Assembly: GCF_002729955.1 (NCBI RefSeq)
Contig: NZ_PBYA01000049.1
Location: 112,614 to 176,613 of the forward strand
DNA from: Salinisphaera sp.
GTDB lineage: Bacteria; Pseudomonadota; Gammaproteobacteria; Nevskiales; Salinisphaeraceae
DNA length: 64,000 nt
Reading direction: 5' to 3'
Shown: in pieces, positions 43,874 through 51,643 of the stretch
Layout of the letters: every line of letters starts with the position of its first letter
Position numbering within the stretch: position 1 is the first letter of the stretch
Program-made: the position numbers and the translations under genes
Notes under the pieces: model-generated
What the model saw: only the letters and a program-made list of their open reading frames with translations
The model's database searches: none
Told to the model about the DNA's origin: nothing

Positions 43874-44485
43874 TCACTCGTCAGAACAGGTGACGTTCGA
43901 CAGCCGGCTAAGCTCGTAATCCGGCGCATCGACAACGCTGCCGCTGGTGATTGTCATTGCACAGGCGTGTAGACCGGCCACTACCGGCTCAGCTTTTTGC
44001 GGTGCAAGATCGAATGCGAAGCGCCAGCGTTCCGGTGCCGGGTTGCGAAAGAGCGCCACCACGCCGAGATACCGGCCTTCCTCGACCTGCGGCACCTGGG
44101 TTTCGTACGTCTGCGAGGGCACAAGCAGCGTCTCGCGTGCCTCGATCAGGTCGGAGCCGAGCGCTTCGCGGGCCCGGTCGTCGTCGAGGAACGTATCGTA
44201 GTCCGCCTGCTCGAACGCATTCTTATCCTTGAGCACATAAAGCTTGACCAGCAGCGCCAGTGGGTCGCCGTACTGGCTGAGATTCACGTTGCTGCCCGCA
44301 AACAGTTTCAGGCTTACTCTAGGCTCGTTCCCCTCGCTGCTGAACTTTCCGATCGGCTCCGGTGCCTCCTTGGGCTCATCGCTACCAGGGAGCAGGCTGC
44401 AACCCGAGACCGAGAGCAATAAGATTGCAAACAATGAAGTGATCAGGCAGCAAAACAGCGTTCCATTCTTTCGGTGAATTGGCAT
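43874..44485 (-). CDS. tssJ: T6SS outer-membrane lipoprotein TssJ
   Basis: A 203-residue lipoprotein; the ATG at 44485 is chosen because it gives a proper signal, MPIHRKNGTLFCCLITSLFA with lipobox LSVSGC (C29). The frame is open 96 bases further but would add non-signal residues. The mature part has the TssJ sandwich features: SLKLFAGSNVNLSQYGDPLA, LLVKLYVLKD, and YLGVVALFRNPAPERWR. It is divergent from the TPR lipoprotein gene and begins the tssJ-tssK-tssL-vgrG-effector unit. Confidence 0.93.
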   Translation of the reverse strand: MPIHRKNGTLFCCLITSLFAILLLSVSGCSLLPGSDEPKEAPEPIGKFSSEGNEPRVSLKLFAGSNVNLSQYGDPLALLVKLYVLKDKNAFEQADYDTFLDDDRAREALGSDLIEARETLLVPSQTYETQVPQVEEGRYLGVVALFRNPAPERWRFAFDLAPQKAEPVVAGLHACAMTITSGSVVDAPDYELSRLSNVTCSDE

Positions 44486-44629
44486 TAATTTCCGTTTTCG
44501 TTGCGAACCGTCGTAATGATGATAATAGTGTCGCGCACAGATGAAAAAAAGTGTTAGTGTTATGCACAGGTGTTTTAACACGTGTCGATAAAACTCGCCA
44601 CGTCAGGCATTTAGGATTTGCAGCTGCAA
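44486..44629. promoter_or_regulatory. Divergent promoter region between tssJ and the tssBC operon
   Basis: A 144-base AT-rich gap between the two main structural T6SS operons. It contains a 12-base palindrome, GTGTTTTAACAC, that could be an operator, and several -10-like AT stretches (TGATAAT). Promoter assignment by eye is uncertain. Confidence 0.4.
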
Positions 44630-45337
44630 ATGAGTGGATATCAGGGGATCGGGGCAGGCGCGCGGTTCGCGTCGATTGTGGTGCTGCTTGTCGCGGCATC
44701 GATGCTTTCAGGGTGTGCAACCTCGGGCAAGGGCAACATCGACAGCGCGCCCAAGTCGGAGCAGGAGCTGCTCGACGATGCGAGCGAGGCTCGCGATAGC
44801 GGCAGGGATGAGGCCGCTGTGGATCTGTACAGAGAGGCTGCCAAGCATAATCCTGTGGCGGTCGAGCCCTGGCTGAACATCGCGCAGATCCGTTTCGACG
44901 CAAACAGCTACGACACCGCGATCGTGGCCGCCAAAGAAGCCGTCGATCGCGATCCGTCCAACCTGGACGCGAACAGCATCATCATCGTCAGCAGTCTGCG
45001 CCTCGCCGAGCGCGCCATCAGGGCGCTGCGCGCAGAAAGCAAGCTCGAGGGTTCCGTGCGAAGCGAAGCCCAGGCGCTCGCCCAGCAGCTGCGTGAAACG
45101 CTGGGTGAAGACGTGTTGGTCGGCGACAGCAAGCCGCAGCGGCGGAGCGCGCCGCGGCGCACCCGTCGTGCGCCCTCGGCTTCCTCGTCTTCTCGTGCGT
45201 CGTCATCAAGTCGTAAAAGTTCTTCTTCATCATCTGGCAGCGCGTCTTCGCCTGCAGATTCGAGTAATAGCAATAATCAGGGATCGAGCGGCGGCTCGCT
45301 CGATCCGTTCGAGTCGCTCCAGACGTTACCGCAATAG
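44630..45337 (+). CDS. T6SS-associated TPR lipoprotein
   Basis: A 235-residue lipoprotein with lipobox MLSGC (C29), an N-terminal TPR-like region (about 45-125: AAVDLYREAAKHNPVAVEPW, YDTAIVAAKEAVDRDPSNLD) and a C-terminal 65-residue Ser/Arg/Asn-rich low-complexity tail. A TTG 12 bases upstream is a possible alternative start. It lies 10 bases before tssB and heads the sheath operon. Such TPR lipoproteins head tssB operons in other T6SS clusters; their role is not well defined. Confidence 0.85.
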   Translation: MSGYQGIGAGARFASIVVLLVAASMLSGCATSGKGNIDSAPKSEQELLDDASEARDSGRDEAAVDLYREAAKHNPVAVEPWLNIAQIRFDANSYDTAIVAAKEAVDRDPSNLDANSIIIVSSLRLAERAIRALRAESKLEGSVRSEAQALAQQLRETLGEDVLVGDSKPQRRSAPRRTRRAPSASSSSRASSSSRKSSSSSSGSASSPADSSNSNNQGSSGGSLDPFESLQTLPQ

Positions 45338-45347
45338 GGGTCTCGCC

Positions 45348-45884
45348 ATGGCTAAAAATGAAAGTGTGCAAAAACGGCTGCAGAAGGTTCGGCCGCCGCG
45401 CGTTCAGCTCACCTACGACGTAGAGAAGGGCGACGCGATCGAAGAAAAAGAGCTGCCCTTCGTGGTTGGCGCCGTGGGTGATTTCCGCGGCCAGTCCGAA
45501 GTGGAGCAGCCCAAGCTTCGCGATCGCAAGTTCATCTCCGTCGACCGCGACAACCTCGATGAGGTCATGAGCGGGCTTGCGCCGAGGGCCGCTTACCGCG
45601 TGCGCAATCGCCTTTCTGACGAAGGCGGCGAGTTCGGCGTCGATATGACCTTCAAGAGCATGGATGACTTCTCGCCGGAATCGGTGGTCGAGCAGGTCGA
45701 GCCGCTCAAGCAGCTCGTGGACGCGCGCCGCAAGCTCGCAGATCTTCGCAACAAGCTCGCCGGTAACGAAAAGCTCGAAGACATGCTCGCCGAGGTGCTG
45801 AGCAATACCGAGCAGCTCGAAGCCCTGAAAAAATCGGCATCCGCGGCCGACGACAACGGCGACGATGACCGAGGAGAAAGCTAA
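45348..45884 (+). CDS. tssB: T6SS contractile sheath small subunit TssB
   Basis: A 178-residue protein (VipA type) forming the sheath with TssC. MAKNESVQKRLQKVRPPRVQ and LTYDVEKGDAIEEKELPFVV are typical, and the motif DMTFKSMDDFSPESVVEQV is highly conserved. It ends with an acidic tail. Two bases separate it from tssC. Confidence 0.97.
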   Translation: MAKNESVQKRLQKVRPPRVQLTYDVEKGDAIEEKELPFVVGAVGDFRGQSEVEQPKLRDRKFISVDRDNLDEVMSGLAPRAAYRVRNRLSDEGGEFGVDMTFKSMDDFSPESVVEQVEPLKQLVDARRKLADLRNKLAGNEKLEDMLAEVLSNTEQLEALKKSASAADDNGDDDRGES

Positions 45885-45886
45885 GA

Positions 45887-47380
45887 ATGGCCAACGCCCA
45901 GAGTAACGAATCCAAGACCGAAGCGGCGCAGGCCGAAGAGGTCAATCTGCTCGACAAGATCGTCGACGAGAGCCGCGTAGCCAAGTCGGACTCCGAGCAT
46001 GCGCGAGCGCGCGACATTATTTCGGAGTTGGTCGACAACGTCATGAATGGCACCGTCGTGGTGTCCGATAACCTCGGCGCCACCCTCGATGCCCGTATTG
46101 CCGAGCTCGACTCGCTGATTTCGGATCAGCTGAGCGAAGTGATGCATGCGCCCGAGTTCAAAAAGCTCGAAAGCAGCTGGCGCGGGCTTGATTACATGGT
46201 CTCCCAGACCACGACCGGGTCGATGATCAAGATCCGAATGATGTCGGCGACCAAGCGCGAGCTGGTCAAGGACTTCAAGGCGGCCATCGAATTCGACCAG
46301 AGCGCGATGTTCAAGAAGGTCTACGAAGAAGAATTCGGCACCTTCGGCGGCTCTGCGTTCGGCGCCATCATCGGTGACTTCGAGATCAGTCGTCAGCCCG
46401 AGGACATGCACTTTCTCGAGCAGATGTCGCACGTCGCTGCGGCCGCGCATGCGCCGTTCATTTCGGCGGCGGCACCCGAGCTGTTCGGCTTCGATTCGTA
46501 TACCGAGATGAGCAAGCCGCGCGATCTGGCCAAGATCTTCGACACGGTGGAATACACCAAGTGGAAGTCGTTCCGGGAATCGGAAGATTCGCGCTACGTC
46601 GGCCTTACCTTGCCGCGTTTTCTCGGCCGGTTGCCTTACAACCCCAAGGACGGCACCACGGTCGACGGCTTCAACTTCGTGGAAGACGTCGACGGCAAGG
46701 ATCACGACAAGTACCTGTGGTGCAACACGGCCTACGCATTCGGTGCCCGCCTTACCGCGGCGTTCGAAGACTTCGGCTGGTGTGCGGCCATTCGTGGCGT
46801 GGAAGGGGGCGGCCTGGTCGAGGACCTGCCGACCCATACCTTCAAGACGGACGATGGCGAAATCGCGCTTAAGTGCCCGACCGAAATATCGATCACCGAT
46901 CGGCGTGAGAAAGAGCTGAGTGACCTCGGCCTCATCCCTCTGGTGCATTGCAAGAATACCGATTACGCCGCGTTTTTCGGCGCGCAATCGGTGCAGAAGC
47001 CCAAGAAATACAACACGGATGCAGCCAACGCCAACGCCGTACTCTCTGCACAGTTGCAGTACATTTTCGCCGTTTCGCGGGTATCGCATTACCTGAAGGC
47101 GATGATGCGAGACAAGGTGGGTAGCTTTGCCTCGGCGGGTAACGTCGAGGACTTCCTGAACAACTGGATAACCCAGTACGTATTGCTTGACGATAACGCG
47201 ACGCAGGAGGCCAAGGCCCAGTTCCCGCTGCGGGAAGCGTCGATCAAAGTGTCCGAGATCCCGGGGCGCCCGGGCTCTTATAGGGCGGTGGCCTTTCTCA
47301 GGCCACATTTCCAACTAGACGAACTGTCGGTATCACTTCGGTTGGTAGCTGAATTGCCCGAATCGGCGCGCGCGTCGTAA
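45887..47380 (+). CDS. tssC: T6SS contractile sheath large subunit TssC
   Basis: A 497-residue protein (VipB type). LDYMVSQTTTGSMIKIRMMS, PEDMHFLEQMSHVAAAAHAP, FISAAAPELFG, LTLPRFLGRLPYNPK and the ending RPGSYRAVAFLRPHFQLDEL are conserved. With TssB it forms the contractile sheath recycled by ClpV. Confidence 0.98.
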   Translation: MANAQSNESKTEAAQAEEVNLLDKIVDESRVAKSDSEHARARDIISELVDNVMNGTVVVSDNLGATLDARIAELDSLISDQLSEVMHAPEFKKLESSWRGLDYMVSQTTTGSMIKIRMMSATKRELVKDFKAAIEFDQSAMFKKVYEEEFGTFGGSAFGAIIGDFEISRQPEDMHFLEQMSHVAAAAHAPFISAAAPELFGFDSYTEMSKPRDLAKIFDTVEYTKWKSFRESEDSRYVGLTLPRFLGRLPYNPKDGTTVDGFNFVEDVDGKDHDKYLWCNTAYAFGARLTAAFEDFGWCAAIRGVEGGGLVEDLPTHTFKTDDGEIALKCPTEISITDRREKELSDLGLIPLVHCKNTDYAAFFGAQSVQKPKKYNTDAANANAVLSAQLQYIFAVSRVSHYLKAMMRDKVGSFASAGNVEDFLNNWITQYVLLDDNATQEAKAQFPLREASIKVSEIPGRPGSYRAVAFLRPHFQLDELSVSLRLVAELPESARAS

Positions 47381-47437
47381 GTTCCTGTTGGTAATCTGAA
47401 ACTTAAGACGACATCCTGTAAATATGGAGGGACCGCA

Positions 47438-47941
47438 GTGAAGGATATTTATATCAAGTTCGATCGTCCGGGCATCAAGGGCGAATCGCAGGACAAGGAT
47501 CACAAGGATTGGGTGGAAGCCCATACCTGGCATCACCGGATTCTGCAGCCGAAGTCGGCTACGGCATCCAGCGCCGGTGGTCATACCGCCGAGCGTTGTG
47601 AGCACGAAGACATGATCTTCACGAAAGACATGGACGTCGTGAGCCCGCAGCTTTATCAGGCCTGCTCCGGTGGCACGACCTTCTCCAAGGTCACCATCGA
47701 ATTCTATCGTGCGGATGGCGAAGGCCAGCGCATCAAGTACATGGAAATCCAGCTCAAGGACGCCATCGTTTCCGATATGGCGCCGTCGGTCGAAGCGGAA
47801 GGGATCCCGACCGAAACCATGGCCCTCAAGTATGCCGCCGTACAGTGGAAGTACACGCAGCAGAAGATCGGCGGTGGTGCCGGCGGTAGCTCCCAGGGCG
47901 CCTGGAGCCTGACCAAGAACGACAAGACGTTCGCTTCCTGA
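47438..47941 (+). CDS. hcp: T6SS tube protein Hcp (TssD)
   Basis: A 167-residue Hcp1-family protein whose hexamers stack into the inner tube. The GTG start has TGGAGGG seven bases upstream. MKDIYIKFDRPGIKGESQDK, WVEAHTWHHRILQP and the beta-barrel segment SPQLYQACSGGTTFSKVTIE are typical. It is followed by two strong hairpins. Confidence 0.97.
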   Translation: MKDIYIKFDRPGIKGESQDKDHKDWVEAHTWHHRILQPKSATASSAGGHTAERCEHEDMIFTKDMDVVSPQLYQACSGGTTFSKVTIEFYRADGEGQRIKYMEIQLKDAIVSDMAPSVEAEGIPTETMALKYAAVQWKYTQQKIGGGAGGSSQGAWSLTKNDKTFAS

Positions 47942-47957
47942 GCGTCGCGTTGTCGGC

Positions 47958-47998
47958 GGCCTCGGCGCAGCGGCGTGTTCGCACGCAGCGCCGAGGCC
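47958..47998 (+). other. Strong RNA hairpin with UUCG tetraloop after hcp
   Basis: GGCCTCGGCGC at 47958-47968 pairs with GCGCCGAGGCC at 47988-47998. An inner 5-bp stem GCGTG/CACGC closes a TTCG tetraloop at 47978-47981. No T tract follows; it may protect the hcp mRNA 3' end or slow polymerase. Confidence 0.6.
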
Positions 47999-48005
47999 CG
48001 CTTTG

Positions 48006-48038
48006 CAACGGCTTTGCGTGTCGCGAAGCCGTTGTTTT
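48006..48038 (+). terminator. Rho-independent terminator between hcp and tssE
   Basis: CAACGGCTT at 48006-48014 pairs with AAGCCGTTG at 48026-48034, followed by TTTT. It probably limits read-through from the highly expressed hcp into tssE. Confidence 0.65.
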
Positions 48039-48147
48039 CCACTAGAGAAGGGCATAGCCGTGAACGAGCGTGAACATGCGCGCTCGTATCGGGCCGGCTA
48101 TGGCATGGGTGCCGGGCTCTGCACCGTCTGTTTTGCCGGGGGTTGAT

Positions 48148-48630
48148 GTGACTGGATTCGAGCCAAGTCTGTTCGAGAAATTGCTCGACGACGACCCGCG
48201 TGCGCCGTCGGCCGGCACGGTGGAATTGCTCAATATCGAACAGGTCAAGGAGTCGGTCGCCCGGGATCTCGAAGCCTTGCTCAACAGCCGGCTTGTGTAC
48301 TCACAGGAAGCGCTTAGCGGCTACCCGGAGTGCCAGCGCTCGGTATTGAATTACGGCCTGAACGATTTTTCCGGCCTCAGCCTCGCCAGCGCCTACGATC
48401 GGGGTTATGTCTGTCGTTCCCTGGAAGAGGCCATCAGCAAGCACGAGCCGCGTTTGCAGAATGTGCGTGCCTCGCTCGAGCTCGACCACGAACTGTCGAG
48501 CAAGCTGCACTTCGCCATATCCGCGCTGCTGGTCATGTATCCGGCCCAAGAGCCGGTCAGCTTCGACGCCATGCTGCAGCCGTCGACGCTTCAGTACACC
48601 GTATCGAAAAGTCGTCGTGCGCTCGTATGA
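48148..48630 (+). CDS. tssE: T6SS baseplate protein TssE (gp25-like)
   Basis: A gp25-like baseplate subunit of 160 residues from the GTG at 48148, which has GGGGG five bases upstream and gives MTGFEPSLFEKLLDDDP. The frame is open to 48070 (GTG) and 48076 (ATG), so the start is uncertain. Conserved segments are VKESVARDLEALLNSR, LNYGLNDFSGLSLAS and VRASLELDHELSSKLHFAIS. Confidence 0.9.
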   Translation: MTGFEPSLFEKLLDDDPRAPSAGTVELLNIEQVKESVARDLEALLNSRLVYSQEALSGYPECQRSVLNYGLNDFSGLSLASAYDRGYVCRSLEEAISKHEPRLQNVRASLELDHELSSKLHFAISALLVMYPAQEPVSFDAMLQPSTLQYTVSKSRRALV

Positions 48631-48704
48631 GAACGGGTGCGCGGATGTTCGATTTCTTGACGCGCCATGGCTACATGCCTCAGCTGCGTCAACGTAAGCG
48701 GTAA
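48627..48704 (+). CDS. Tiny ORF between tssE and tssF, possible coupling peptide
   Basis: A 25-codon frame, MRTGARMFDFLTRHGYMPQL then RQRKR, begins with ATGA overlapping the tssE stop and ends three bases before the tssF ATG. It has no clear ribosome-binding site and no known match. It could only serve to carry ribosomes from tssE to tssF, or be chance. Confidence 0.3.
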   Translation: MRTGARMFDFLTRHGYMPQLRQRKR

Positions 48705-48707
48705 GCC

Positions 48708-50552
48708 ATGGAAGACCTGCTGCCGTTTTACGAGCGTGAGCTCGCTTTCCTGCGTAAATACGCAAAAGAATTTTCCAGTCGTTACCCCAAGGTGGCGGGA
48801 CGGCTGCTGTTGTCCGGCGATGTCAGTCAGGACCCGCACGTTGAGCGCCTGATCGAATCCTTCGCGCTGCTCAACGCGCGCGTTGCGAAAAAGATCGAGG
48901 ACGACTACCCGGAATTTACCGACGCGCTGCTGGAAGTGCTCTATCCGCACTACCTGCGGCCGTTCCCGGCCTGCTCTATCGCACGGCTGGATATCGGCAG
49001 TGCCGCAGGCCAGCTAAGCAAGGCGACGACCATCCACCGCGGTACCGAGCTGCGCTCCGCGCCGGTCAAGAATGTGCCTTGTCGCTTCCGTACCGCATAC
49101 GACGTCACGCTGGGGCCGCTCGAGCTGCAGCGCGCGGCGTTCGTACCTGTGGCGCAGCCGCCGCGAGCGGTGCGCACCCCGGCCGATGCCACCGGCCAGA
49201 TATCGTTGACGTTCCAGATCACCTCGGAACAGGCCAAGGCCGCGACGCTCGGCATCGACGACCTGCGGCTTTTCATTGACGGCGAGCCATCGTTTTCGGC
49301 TGCGCTACGCGATGCGCTATCCATGTATGCGCTCAAGGCCTATGCCGAGGCCGATCGGCACGGCGAATGGGTTGCGCTTAACGAGATACCGATCAAGCCG
49401 GTTGGCTTCGATGAAAGCGAAGGGCTGATCGATTATCCACGGCGTTCGCATCCCGCGTTCCGTCTGTTGACCGAGTTCTTCGCCTTTCCGGACAAGTTCA
49501 ATTTCGTCGATATCGACTTCGCGGCGCTCGTACGCGCGCTGCCGTCCGACACCCGTATCTTCACGCTCCATCTGCTGCTGACCGGCGTGCGGTCTGATTC
49601 GGGCATTGCGCGTACACTCGAAGGCTTGAGTGCGGAGAGCCTTCTTACCGGCTGTACGCCGGTGGTGAACCTGTTCCCGCAACGCGGCGAGCCGATACGC
49701 GTAAGCGAAACGGCGTCGTCCTACCCGGTGGTCGCGGACGCACGCCGTGCATACGCCTATGAAGTGGTATCGGTCGAGTCGGTCAAGCGCGTTCGTCAGA
49801 CGCCGCAAGGTGAGTCGGTCACCGTGTTCCGGCCGTTCTACTCGCTCCAGCATGGCGCGGACCCGGAAAGCGCCGGCCATTACTGGGTCATGAGCCGCGA
49901 CGATCTGGTCGCGCGAACCAGCCCGGGCTACGAATACGAACTCACGCTGGTCGACCTGAACTTCGAGCCGGTCAAGCCGCATACCGACACGCTCAGTGTA
50001 GCCCTGACCTGTACCAATCGTGATCTGCCCGAGCGTCTAGCCTACGGCCGGCCGGGCGGTGACCTGACGCTGGAAGGCGGCTCGGTGGTGCAGCGTATCC
50101 AGATGCTGCGCAAGCCATCGCCGGGTAAACGTTTCGCGCGCGGACGCCAGGCCCACTGGCGGCTGATTTCGCATCTGGCGCTCGATCACCTGTCGCTGGT
50201 GCAGGGCGGGTTGGAAACCTTCAAGGAAGTGCTGCGCATCTACGATCTGTCGCGATCGGCGATCTCTTCGCGCCAGATTGAGGGGATTCTGGCGCTGGAC
50301 TATCAGCCGACGACGACGTGGCTGTCCCGAGGCAATCACGCCGCCGTCGTGCGCGGGCTTGAGGTAACGCTGACCGTGGACGAGGAGAGCTTTGTCGGTA
50401 TCGGCGTCAACGTATTCGCCCAGGTCATCGATCGGTTCCTGGGTTTTTACGTGCATGCGAACAGTTTCACCCAGCTGGTGATCGTGTCCGGCCACACTGA
50501 GGAGGTCTTGCTGCGATGCCATCCGCGCGGCGGCGATTCAGTGCTGGCATAA
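48708..50552 (+). CDS. tssF: T6SS baseplate protein TssF
   Basis: A 614-residue protein (VasA family). MEDLLPFYERELAFLRKYAK and EFSSRYPKVAGRLLLSGDVS at the start, then LLEVLYPHYLRPFPACSIA and the C-terminal FVHANSFTQLVIVSGHT-like wing segment are conserved. It forms a wedge with TssG and TssE. It overlaps tssG by 37 bases. Confidence 0.97.
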   Translation: MEDLLPFYERELAFLRKYAKEFSSRYPKVAGRLLLSGDVSQDPHVERLIESFALLNARVAKKIEDDYPEFTDALLEVLYPHYLRPFPACSIARLDIGSAAGQLSKATTIHRGTELRSAPVKNVPCRFRTAYDVTLGPLELQRAAFVPVAQPPRAVRTPADATGQISLTFQITSEQAKAATLGIDDLRLFIDGEPSFSAALRDALSMYALKAYAEADRHGEWVALNEIPIKPVGFDESEGLIDYPRRSHPAFRLLTEFFAFPDKFNFVDIDFAALVRALPSDTRIFTLHLLLTGVRSDSGIARTLEGLSAESLLTGCTPVVNLFPQRGEPIRVSETASSYPVVADARRAYAYEVVSVESVKRVRQTPQGESVTVFRPFYSLQHGADPESAGHYWVMSRDDLVARTSPGYEYELTLVDLNFEPVKPHTDTLSVALTCTNRDLPERLAYGRPGGDLTLEGGSVVQRIQMLRKPSPGKRFARGRQAHWRLISHLALDHLSLVQGGLETFKEVLRIYDLSRSAISSRQIEGILALDYQPTTTWLSRGNHAAVVRGLEVTLTVDEESFVGIGVNVFAQVIDRFLGFYVHANSFTQLVIVSGHTEEVLLRCHPRGGDSVLA

Positions 50553-51595
50553 CGCAATCGCTTCTGGAAGAGCCGTATCGCTACGGCTATTTCCAGGCGG
50601 TGCGTCTGCTCGAGCTTTACTTCTCGCGCGGCGACGGGCGGCGCCTGGATTTCGTATCCGAGCGGCTGCGCTTTCGCAACACGCTGTCGTTGGATTTCCC
50701 GCCGAGCGAGTTGAAAGAGGCGCTGGCGCTGGCCGTCGACGGCTCGGTGATCGAGGACGAACAACAGCGCAACCACGCCATCGAGGAAGGCGACCTGGCC
50801 CAGGTGGCCATTACGCCTGCGTTTTTCGGCCTGCTGGGTACCAACGGCGCCTTGCCGCTGCAGTACACCGAACGCCTGATCGGCCGCGAAATCTACCAGC
50901 GCGATCGCGCCGCGCGTGCCTTTTTCGATATCTTTTCGAACCGTAGCGCCGCGCTGTTCTATGCCGCCTGGAAAAAGTACCGGCTGCCACTGCATTACGA
51001 GTTGGACCGGCGCGATCGGGCGCTGCCGGTCATGCTCTCGTTCGCGGGCATGGATTTCGATCCGCTCAAAAAACGGCTTCGCCACGAACCGGGCTGTATT
51101 CATCAGGAGGCCATTGCCAACTACGCCAGCGCGTTCTGGCGCAAGCCGGCGTCGGCGTCGATGGTGGAACGAGTCGTGGCCGACTATTTCGGCGTCGAGG
51201 TGCGGCTCGAACAGTTCGTGGCGCGCTGGTACGACGTGCCGCCCGCCCAGCGCACCTACCTGGGCCAGGCCAATGCCACGCTCGGGGGAGGCGCGCTCTC
51301 CGGCGAGCGGGTCATGCAGTGCGATATCTGTGTACGGCTATGGATCGGGCCGCTCAAGCGCGCCCAGTTCACCGGCCTGCTGCCCGGCGGCGACAGCGCC
51401 GAGGCATTGAAGAAACTCGTCCAGGCGCTCACCGGCGTACGTCTGGAGTACGAAGTGGTGCTCATTCTGGCACCGGAAGAAGTCCGCGGGGCCGCGCTCG
51501 ATGCCGACCGCGAAGACGGTCGACTGGGCTGGGATGCTTTTCTGTGCAGCCGCCAGCCCGACGCGCCGCGGGCGGATGCCGGCTATCGAATATGA
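50516..51595 (+). CDS. tssG: T6SS baseplate protein TssG
   Basis: A 359-residue protein (VasB family). YRYGYFQAVRLLELYFSRGD and TPAFFGLLGTNGALPLQYTE, followed by RAARAFFDIFSNRSAALFYA, are hallmarks. A C-terminal ~20-residue tail is Arg/Pro/Asp-rich. Start overlaps the end of tssF, implying coupled translation. Confidence 0.96.
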   Translation: MPSARRRFSAGITQSLLEEPYRYGYFQAVRLLELYFSRGDGRRLDFVSERLRFRNTLSLDFPPSELKEALALAVDGSVIEDEQQRNHAIEEGDLAQVAITPAFFGLLGTNGALPLQYTERLIGREIYQRDRAARAFFDIFSNRSAALFYAAWKKYRLPLHYELDRRDRALPVMLSFAGMDFDPLKKRLRHEPGCIHQEAIANYASAFWRKPASASMVERVVADYFGVEVRLEQFVARWYDVPPAQRTYLGQANATLGGGALSGERVMQCDICVRLWIGPLKRAQFTGLLPGGDSAEALKKLVQALTGVRLEYEVVLILAPEEVRGAALDADREDGRLGWDAFLCSRQPDAPRADAGYRI

Positions 51596-51643
51596 CGTGC
51601 TGCTCCGATCACCCCGTTACCCGCTTCAACGACGAATAAGAAC

